From Candidatus Cloacimonadota bacterium (lineage in GTDB: Bacteria; Cloacimonadota; Cloacimonadia; Cloacimonadales; TCS61), in the NCBI GenBank assembly GCA_030638385.1, contig DAOWES010000211.1:1-9010 (forward strand): a DNA stretch of 9,010 nucleotides, written 5' to 3'. This document shows positions 1 to 5,105 of this stretch, one piece after another (position 1 is the first letter of the stretch; the number at the start of each line of letters is the position of its first letter). The position numbers and the translations under genes were made by a program. The notes below the pieces were generated by a model. It saw only the letters and a list, made by a program, of their open reading frames with translations. It was not told where the DNA came from and searched no databases.

Positions 1-9
1 TAATGTTTT

Positions 10-1554
10 TTACAATAATGGGGATACTAATCTTGAGAATGATTCAAAAACTTTGGCACTTGATTTGCGTTTCTTAAACTCTTCTAATATAATTTCATAA
101 CTATTATTTATATCATCCATAAAATAATTTTCTAAGATTTTAAAATAAGCTGAATCATAGATAATTGAATTTATCTCAAAATTTTGTTTAAAACTTCTGA
201 TATCCATATTAGCAGAGCCAATTGAAACAAAGAGATTATCAACCAAAATTACTTTGGCGTGAATAAATCCGGCATTGTATTGATAAATTCTCACGCCGGC
301 TTCAAGCAATTCTTCATAATAAGACCGTGTCCCATAAAATACAATTTTATGATCTGGTCTTCCGGGAAGTATTATGCGAACATCCAATCCGCTTAAGGCA
401 GCTGTTTTTAACGCTATAAGCAAACTTTCATTAAGCACTAAATAAGGCGAAGTGATATAGATTTTTTCTTTGGCTCCGGCAATTGCCGAAAAATAGGCCT
501 GCATAATATTTTCCCAACTGGAATCAGGCCCGGAAGCGACAATCTGCATCGGTAATAAATTTGATATATTATGTTTTGGGAAATAACATTCTAGCTTAAG
601 TTTCTCTTTTGTTAAAAATTTCCAATCAACCAAAAATGATTTCTGCAAAGAGTAAACAACGTCACCTTCAAGCTTAACGTGAGTATCACGCCAATGACCA
701 AAATATTTATCTTCCCCCATATATTTATCGGCAATATTCACCCCCCCAAGAAATCCCACAACTCCATCAATTATAATAATTTTGCGATGATTTCTATAAT
801 TCAATTTACTAGAAAAAACGGGAAGTGTTACAGGTAGGAAGGGAATTGTTTGAACCCCACAATCTGCTAAAGGTTGCAGAAAAGATTTTTGTAATCTCCA
901 ACAACCAACAGCATCATAGATTAATCTAACTTCAACACCTTGTTTTGCTTTCTCGATGAAAATTTTCTGTAAAATGCGCCCGGTTTGATCATCATTAATA
1001 GAAAAATATTCCATATGAATATGATGCTTTGCTTTTGCTAGATGTTCAAAAATTGCTTCATTTGTAGCTTTCCCACTAAAATATGTATTGATGCGATTAT
1101 TCAAAGTGAGATGAGCATTATTGTTATTATATAACATTTTGACAATTCGAGATTCTCGCAACTTATCCATTTTTATTTTTTCATCATTACTAAGTTCTTG
1201 TTGAAAAACAAATGGAGCAATTCGTTTTAAACGTCGCACATCCAAAATTGCTTTATTGCGGAACATTTTACGTTTGCGATGATTTATGCCAAAAAGTATG
1301 TATAAAATAAAGCCAACAATCGGTAAAAATACCAGTATTTGTAGCCAGGCGATAGTGATGATGGGATCGTTATTATCACGTATAATTGTATAAATTACAG
1401 AAATAATCGTAAGTACAAAGATAACATTGATTGCAATAGAAATATTATACCAGATTTTGTTTTGAATCATCTCCGATTCTAATGAAATACGATAATACCC
1501 TATTGCTAGAGCTATTAGCAGAAGTATCAATATTACGATTATTGCTCTTTTCAT
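10..1554 (-). CDS. cls: Cardiolipin synthase, phospholipase D superfamily
   Basis: Membrane enzyme that condenses phosphatidylglycerol (or a related phospholipid donor) to cardiolipin at the inner membrane. The 514-residue length fits bacterial cardiolipin synthases of the two-HKD type. Hydrophobic segments lie at about 4-21, 34-58 and 66-90; the last two match the PLDc_N membrane region, including the typical DPIITIAW...LPIVGFILY stretch. Two catalytic HKD motifs are intact: H256, K258, D263 followed by GGVN (270-273), and H432, K434, D439 followed by GSAN (446-449). The ATG is preceded by a modest GGGGA ribosome binding site. A terminator closes the upstream ftsY transcript, so this gene probably has its own promoter between 1555 and 1671; I could not pick one out. 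The stop codon at 10-12 is inside the window, so the gene is complete. Family assignment is firm; the exact lipid donor (ClsA, ClsB or ClsC type) is not shown by sequence. Confidence 0.95.
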   Translation of the reverse strand: MKRAIIVILILLLIALAIGYYRISLESEMIQNKIWYNISIAINVIFVLTIISVIYTIIRDNNDPIITIAWLQILVFLPIVGFILYILFGINHRKRKMFRNKAILDVRRLKRIAPFVFQQELSNDEKIKMDKLRESRIVKMLYNNNNAHLTLNNRINTYFSGKATNEAIFEHLAKAKHHIHMEYFSINDDQTGRILQKIFIEKAKQGVEVRLIYDAVGCWRLQKSFLQPLADCGVQTIPFLPVTLPVFSSKLNYRNHRKIIIIDGVVGFLGGVNIADKYMGEDKYFGHWRDTHVKLEGDVVYSLQKSFLVDWKFLTKEKLKLECYFPKHNISNLLPMQIVASGPDSSWENIMQAYFSAIAGAKEKIYITSPYLVLNESLLIALKTAALSGLDVRIILPGRPDHKIVFYGTRSYYEELLEAGVRIYQYNAGFIHAKVILVDNLFVSIGSANMDIRSFKQNFEINSIIYDSAYFKILENYFMDDINNSYEIILEEFKKRKSSAKVFESFSRLVSPLL

Positions 1555-1671
1555 AATTTCCCCATAAATCGACTTAATATTTCTAACATTATTAATATTA
1601 ATTAATTGTTCGCATAACTAGGAAAAAAGAAATTTATTGTAAAGAGAATTTTGTTATAATTATTTAGTCTT

Positions 1672-1712
1672 AAAAATAAAACAAGCGCAGTTATACAAAG
1701 CAACTGCGCTTG
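1672..1712 (-). terminator. Rho-independent terminator of ftsY
   Basis: A perfect 11-bp inverted repeat, CAAGCGCAGTT (1682-1692) and AACTGCGCTTG (1702-1712), has a 9-base loop. Read on the minus strand it is followed at once by a T-rich run (TTTTATTTTTA). It begins about 25 bases after the ftsY stop codon and lies before cls, so it ends the ftsY transcript. Confidence 0.93.
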
Positions 1713-1736
1713 ATTCATATCATCTTTATATAAAGG

Positions 1737-2750
1737 TTATTCAAATATTGCTTCAACGAAAGAATTAATATCAAAATCTCTTAAATCTTCTTGTTGCTCG
1801 CCCACGCCAATCAATTTAACAGGGATTTTCATTTGATGCTTTATACCAATAACAATGCCACCCTTAGCTGTTCCATCTAACTTGGTAAGCACCAAACCTG
1901 AAAGTTTTGCTGCCTCATCAAATAATTTGGCTTGTGTAATTGCATTTTGACCTGTAGTTGCATCCACAACCATCAAGGTTTCATGTGGTCCATCCGGAAC
2001 AATTTTTTTAATCGTTCTAATGATTTTACCAAGTTCCTTCATCAAGTTCACTTTTGTGTGTTGACGTCCCGCTGTATCGATAAGCACCACATCATATTTC
2101 TCTTTCACGGCACGCATCACTCCGTCATAGATTACAGAAGAGGGATCAGCACCATGATGATACTTCATAATATCTGCATTGGCACGTTCCGCCCAAATAG
2201 CGAGCTGTTCGATAGCGGCAGCACGAAAAGTATCGCCGGCAATGAGTAAAACTTTTTTACCTTCATTAGAAAAACGTTTTGCCAATTTCCCGATCGTAGT
2301 TGTTTTTCCCACGCCATTCACACCGGCAAATAGAAAGATAAACGGAGAAGCGCTATTAATCTGAAAATGTTCGGTAGTATGACCATAATCTTTTAACAAT
2401 AATTCCCGGATTATTTTTTCCAAATTTGCTTGAATAGATTTCACATCAGCGATTTGCTCCGTGCGAATTTCACTTCTAAGCTTATCGATAATATCAATAC
2501 TTGTTTCCACGCCCACATCTGCCTTTATCAGCATTTCTTCCAAGTCTTCCATCAATTCTTCATTAACTTTACCGCGTAATTTAACAATTTCGGCAATTTT
2601 ACCTAATATTCCAAGTTTAGTTTTAGATAATTTTAATTTCAGATCTGTTGGTTTATTATTTTTTTTCTTCTTTTTTAAGATAATTAAAGTTACTACAAAT
2701 ATCAGCAATAACGCTACTGCAGCGATAATGTATATTAATGTATTATTCAT
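1737..2750 (-). CDS. ftsY: Signal recognition particle receptor FtsY
   Basis: GTPase that docks the SRP-ribosome complex at the inner membrane for co-translational insertion of membrane proteins. The 337 residues carry a complete NG domain: an N-domain helical bundle from about 45 to 125, then G1 GVNGVGKTT (143-151), DTFRAAA (173-179), DTAGR (225-229), TKLD (289-292) and GVGEQ (315-319). The N terminus is unusual compared with the E. coli protein. Instead of a long acidic A domain it has a hydrophobic segment at about 5-25 followed by a run of lysines (26-30), which suggests direct anchoring with the basic side in the cytoplasm. The ATG has an AGGAG ribosome binding site (2757-2761) six bases upstream. 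The gene lies directly downstream of rpsT, with a terminator between them, and ends before its own terminator. The identification is secure. Confidence 0.97.
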   Translation of the reverse strand: MNNTLIYIIAAVALLLIFVVTLIILKKKKKNNKPTDLKLKLSKTKLGILGKIAEIVKLRGKVNEELMEDLEEMLIKADVGVETSIDIIDKLRSEIRTEQIADVKSIQANLEKIIRELLLKDYGHTTEHFQINSASPFIFLFAGVNGVGKTTTIGKLAKRFSNEGKKVLLIAGDTFRAAAIEQLAIWAERANADIMKYHHGADPSSVIYDGVMRAVKEKYDVVLIDTAGRQHTKVNLMKELGKIIRTIKKIVPDGPHETLMVVDATTGQNAITQAKLFDEAAKLSGLVLTKLDGTAKGGIVIGIKHQMKIPVKLIGVGEQQEDLRDFDINSFVEAIFE

Positions 2751-2770
2751 AATGTACTCCTAAGTGTAAT

Positions 2771-2803
2771 AAAAAAAAAGGCAGACCCAAAAATGTCTGC
2801 CTT
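2771..2803 (-). terminator. Rho-independent terminator of rpsT
   Basis: A 9-bp perfect stem, AAGGCAGAC (2778-2786) with GTCTGCCTT (2795-2803), has an 8-base loop. On the minus strand it is followed by an uninterrupted T run from the nine A residues at 2771-2779. It starts about 25 bases after the rpsT stop codon. Its T run ends about ten bases before the ftsY ribosome binding site, so ftsY expression needs read-through or a promoter inside rpsT. Confidence 0.92.
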
Positions 2804-2828
2804 AAAAATATAATATTTCTAAACTTAA

Positions 2829-3098
2829 CTAACTAGCTACTACTGCCAATTCTTTGTTAAAGTGACTAGAGATACGTGATTTTCTTCTAGCTGCTGTACG
2901 TGGATGAATAACTCTTTTTTTAGCTGCTTTATCTAATTTAGAATAAACTTCATCTAATAATTTTTTCTTTTCATCTATTGCCATATCGCTACGCATTTTC
3001 TTTTCAAGAGTCCTGATAGTCATCTTTACGTAGTGATTTCTTGCTGAGCGTTTAACTTCTTGTCTAAGTCTTTTTTCACATGATTTGTGATTAGGCAT
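2829..3098 (-). CDS. rpsT: 30S ribosomal protein S20
   Basis: Small 16S rRNA-binding protein of the 30S subunit, needed early in assembly. The product is 89 residues long, very basic and all helical. It has the family's opening PNHKS...KR.RQ, the central helix ending in LDKAAKKRVIHPRTAARRKSR, and a short tail. An in-frame ATG at 3108-3110 would add MEDS, but that ATG overlaps the GGAGG ribosome binding site (3104-3108), which lies five bases upstream of the second ATG. The start at 3098 also gives the conserved N terminus, so it is preferred. The gene is followed by its own terminator and then ftsY. S20 represses its own translation in E. coli; nothing in this sequence tests that here. Confidence 0.96.
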   Translation of the reverse strand: MPNHKSCEKRLRQEVKRSARNHYVKMTIRTLEKKMRSDMAIDEKKKLLDEVYSKLDKAAKKRVIHPRTAARRKSRISSHFNKELAVVAS

Positions 3099-3110
3099 TG
3101 AATCCTCCAT
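3099..3110 (-). promoter_or_regulatory. Ribosome binding site that fixes the rpsT start
   Basis: On the minus strand the sequence reads ATGGAGGATTCAATG. GGAGG (3104-3108) stands five bases before the ATG at 3096-3098. The first ATG is part of this site and is therefore unlikely to be the initiator. The same ATGGAGGATT string forms the amidase ribosome binding site (4625-4634). Confidence 0.85.
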
Positions 3111-3328
3111 TTTTAATTTTTATTTTTATTATTTTTTATATAATTTTCGATGACAGAAAAAGTTAGCAACTATTCCTGTCAAAATATTTTTTCAAAACAC
3201 GACAAAAAAAAGATATAACCTGTTCTATTTTAGACACTTATTTAGTTTCTAAATCGGAAATTGAATTTAAATTCTATAAAATCTTAGCAAGCAAGATTTA
3301 TTAAGCTGATAAAAATTTTAGCTATTTT
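3111..3328. other. Upstream region of rpsT, no gene
   Basis: Very AT-rich, non-coding stretch that must hold the rpsT promoter on the minus strand. A TTGACA (minus strand, 3177-3182) is present, but no good -10 hexamer sits 16-18 bases downstream. A TATA-rich stretch lies nearer the gene (about 3136-3145) at the wrong distance. Small palindromes occur, GAATTTAAATTC at 3263-3274 and a 7-bp stem at 3279-3285/3293-3299, and could easily be chance in DNA this AT-rich. I cannot name the promoter. Confidence 0.4.
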
Positions 3329-3476
3329 AATGATGATGAACTCGTAAAAAAGAGAATTTTGTCATCCTGAGCGGAGACGAAGGATGCTTTAACTCCTTAT
3401 ATTGCAAAACCCTTCGCCTCCGCTCAGGGTGACGATATTTGAGGGTCTCAGGCTTTTTTACGAGTTCATCAATGAT
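3329..3476. mobile_element. MITE-like palindromic element, copy 1, with target duplication
   Basis: A 136-bp non-coding element at 3335-3470 is bounded by perfect 18-bp terminal inverted repeats, GATGAACTCGTAAAAAAG (3335-3352) and its complement (3453-3470). It is flanked on both sides by the hexamer AATGAT (3329-3334 and 3471-3476), which looks like a target-site duplication. Inside are two 23-base arms (3361-3383 and 3411-3433) that pair at 21 of 23 positions around a 27-base loop. The left arm begins GTCATCCTGAGCGGAG. No ORF lies within it, so any movement would depend on a transposase encoded elsewhere. Palindromes with a GTCATCCTGAGCG core are, from memory, common in unrelated bacterial genomes; the parent insertion sequence is unknown to me. 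A related, rearranged copy occurs at 7221-7304. Confidence 0.8.
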
Positions 3477-3510
3477 AACTATTTTAGCCATACCGGAAAA
3501 ACAATTATGA

Positions 3511-4617
3511 TCAGCGCATTTTATCGTATTTGAATTTAAAAGCTCTCACGCTTTCGAATATTGAATTAACAATTTTTTTTTGATATGAAGCAGACACTAG
3601 CTTCTGCTCACCGGATTTATTACTGATAAACCCCATTTCCACCAATACGGACGGCATGTAGGCACCACGCAAAACATAAAAATTTGCCTGCTTTACGCCC
3701 CGATTGTAGCTTGTGGTTTGCTTGGTCAAATTATCCTGCAGATAACTGGAAATTCGATAACTTTCTTCCAAGTGTTCATTTTGCGCCATATCTGCCAAAA
3801 TAAAAGCTAAATCATTATATTGCTGAACAGCTTTATCGCCACCTTCAAAATCGAAGACAACTGAGTTTTCCATGGCTTCCACTGCTCTAGCTTCATCTGT
3901 TTTGGCTGTTGAAAGATAATACACTTCAATTCCTTTTACTTGCTTATTTCGATGCGCATTACAGTGCAAAGAGATAAACAGATCCGCATCAATCTTATTC
4001 GCAAAATCTGTTCGAGATTGCAACGAAACAAATTCATCTTTACTTCTGGTCAGTAATACCTGCACATCAAGAGCTGCTTCCAGCTTCTCTTTTAATTTCC
4101 GGGCAACTTGCAAAGCTACATTTTTCTCAAAGTTTTTTTTCGAATATCCCACCGCACCAGGATCTTTTCCACCGTGCCCCGGATCTAAAACAATGGTTTT
4201 TATACTATTATCAATCGGCGTATCGGCAATAATAGTGTTTGAGCTAAAAGTAATTTTCTGGGGAAATAAGATAGGTAAGATATCTGTTAAAAAAGTTATC
4301 GGAAGAAAATATTTCTCTTTTTGTAAAATTATCGGATACTGAAAATTGTAATCTTCTCCCATAAATTGCAGGTAGGAAGAATCCAAAAGAAAAGTTATCT
4401 GTGAGCCGTAAATGTTTACATATAAACGTTGATCTAATAAATCGGCAGTGATTAATGCCTTAAATACTTTATCTAATTCAAATATATTAAAATATTCAAT
4501 ATTATCTATTTCTTGGGTTCGAATCTCTTCAGAAAGAGGTTGAGATCGATAATTAATATTTATCGAAGCAGATAATCCTACCGAAATAATCAAAAAAAAT
4601 ATTAGCCATCTATTCAT
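3511..4617 (-). CDS. N-acetylmuramoyl-L-alanine amidase, AmiC-like (Amidase_3)
   Basis: Secreted zinc enzyme that removes the stem peptide from peptidoglycan and typically acts in daughter-cell separation. The 368-residue protein starts with a signal peptide (about 1-18, WLIFFLIISVGLSAS). Residues about 24-130 form a beta-rich N-terminal region resembling copper-amine-oxidase-N/AMIN-type wall-binding domains; this is a weaker call. The Amidase_3 domain runs from 140 to the end, with the metal ligands H148 (DPGHGG), E164 and H218 (SLHCNA), and the catalytic E327 (LVEMGF). Residues about 243-285 are a helical insert like the autoinhibitory helix of E. coli AmiA/B/C, suggesting control by a LytM-type activator such as EnvC or NlpD (inference). 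The ribosome binding site GGAGG (4628-4632) lies ten bases before the ATG. No conventional terminator follows; the palindromic element 40 bases downstream may serve. Confidence 0.94.
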   Translation of the reverse strand: MNRWLIFFLIISVGLSASININYRSQPLSEEIRTQEIDNIEYFNIFELDKVFKALITADLLDQRLYVNIYGSQITFLLDSSYLQFMGEDYNFQYPIILQKEKYFLPITFLTDILPILFPQKITFSSNTIIADTPIDNSIKTIVLDPGHGGKDPGAVGYSKKNFEKNVALQVARKLKEKLEAALDVQVLLTRSKDEFVSLQSRTDFANKIDADLFISLHCNAHRNKQVKGIEVYYLSTAKTDEARAVEAMENSVVFDFEGGDKAVQQYNDLAFILADMAQNEHLEESYRISSYLQDNLTKQTTSYNRGVKQANFYVLRGAYMPSVLVEMGFISNKSGEQKLVSASYQKKIVNSIFESVRAFKFKYDKMR

Positions 4618-4664
4618 TACAAATAATCCTCCATCTATAATTTATCGAAAAGGATTACTCCTTT
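4618..4664 (-). promoter_or_regulatory. Amidase leader: GNRA-type hairpin and ribosome binding site
   Basis: On the minus strand, AAAGGA-GTAA-TCCTTT (4664-4649) forms a 6-bp perfect stem closed by a GUAA tetraloop, a stable GNRA type. About 16 bases later comes GGAGG (4628-4632), then the amidase ATG. The stem contains a second Shine-Dalgarno-like AAAGGAG with no well-placed start codon. No T run follows, so this is not a terminator. A regulatory role is only a possibility. Confidence 0.4.
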
Positions 4665-4897
4665 CATACTGTGCTTTTTGCTAATTCGCTTATTAATTTA
4701 CAAGTTTTTTTGTCCATCTTAAAATATAATTCCAAGCTAAGCAGAGAGCCGGCAAGAACCATTATTGGCGAGATGTTAAATACCGATCGCACACCTATTA
4801 ATTTATTTTCCAATACGCCGAGTGGCGGTATTATCAAATCTTTTATCCCGGCAAGAGTAATATGAACGCTATAAAACATTGAAACATCATTATGCAA
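4664..4897 (-). CDS. Doubtful short ORF, possible gene remnant upstream of the amidase
   Basis: A 77-codon reading frame ends 46 bases before the amidase start. I do not recognise the product. It has a hydrophobic middle (roughly residues 44-60, FNISPIMVLAGSLLSLELYF) and a lysine-containing tail. Against a real gene: it would start at TTG, no ribosome binding site precedes either the TTG or the in-frame ATG at codon 7, and a 64-codon frame is open on the opposite strand over most of the same DNA. In favour of something: by hand count 4741-4860 is about 42% G+C, higher than nearby coding and non-coding DNA, which is unusual for an intergenic region here. It could be a decayed gene fragment, a small co-transcribed gene, or a non-coding RNA. 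Treat as unproven. Confidence 0.2.
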   Translation of the reverse strand: MHNDVSMFYSVHITLAGIKDLIIPPLGVLENKLIGVRSVFNISPIMVLAGSLLSLELYFKMDKKTCKLISELAKSTV

Positions 4898-5090
4898 TAA
4901 CCGGAATAATCACCCAAAATAGTAAAAAAGTCTAACCTTCTATTCCTCGAAAACAATCATCACTTCATCTCACGTAACTGCTATTTATCAAAATAATTAG
5001 TGAAATAAGATCTTGAAATATCGAGCATTTTTTAAACTTGACACAAAATCATCAATAAAAGTGCTTGAGAAATTGAAAAAACCTATCTTG

Positions 5091-5105
5091 AAAGGAGAAT
5101 TAGAA
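5091..5105 (+). promoter_or_regulatory. Ribosome binding site that fixes the M3 peptidase start
   Basis: AAAGGAG (5091-5097) stands eight bases before the ATG at 5106. The frame is open further upstream to a TTG at 5013, but that TTG has no ribosome binding site, and the 31 extra residues are neither a signal peptide nor part of the family's N terminus. The 5106 start is preferred. Confidence 0.88.

Larger units (their letters stand above)
4618..5105. other. Divergent intergenic region between amidase and M3 peptidase
   Basis: This 488-base gap separates two divergent genes and should hold promoters for both. Besides the doubtful ORF and the amidase leader hairpin it holds an 8-bp bulged hairpin at 4812-4832 (AATACGCC, loop GAGT, GGCGGTATT) and a 9-base direct repeat CCGGCAAGA (4749-4757 and 4848-4856). 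From 4898 to 5105 it is AT-rich with no clear structure. A TTGACA at 5038-5043 points toward the peptidase but lacks a -10 box at the usual spacing. Confidence 0.5.

Noticed and set aside
1591..1602. ATTAATATTAAT perfect palindrome as an operator
   Set aside because: Such palindromes are expected by chance in very AT-rich spacers and nothing else supports a binding site.
1932..2763. Three plus-strand reading frames of 61-105 codons over ftsY
   Set aside because: They lie antisense to an unmistakable FtsY, have no ribosome binding sites and encode compositionally odd products; they are shadows of the real gene.
3177..3182. Minus-strand TTGACA as the rpsT -35 box
   Set aside because: The nearest TATA-like sequence is more than 30 bases downstream, not the 16-18 expected.
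3329..3476. CRISPR-like or integron-like repeat
   Set aside because: There is one complete palindrome with terminal repeats and a target duplication; there are no regularly spaced repeats or recombination-site features.
4618..4634. Five-codon leader peptide (MEDYL) whose stop overlaps the amidase start as TAATG
   Set aside because: Its ATG is part of the ATGGAGG ribosome binding site, and the same string occurs at rpsT, so it is most simply the Shine-Dalgarno context.
5038..5060. TTGACA as a -35 box for the M3 peptidase
   Set aside because: No -10-like hexamer occurs 16-18 bases downstream; a single hexamer match is weak evidence.
5013..5105. N-terminal extension of the M3 peptidase from a TTG codon
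   Set aside because: No ribosome binding site at the TTG, no family similarity in the 31 added residues, and an excellent AAAGGAG before the ATG at 5106.
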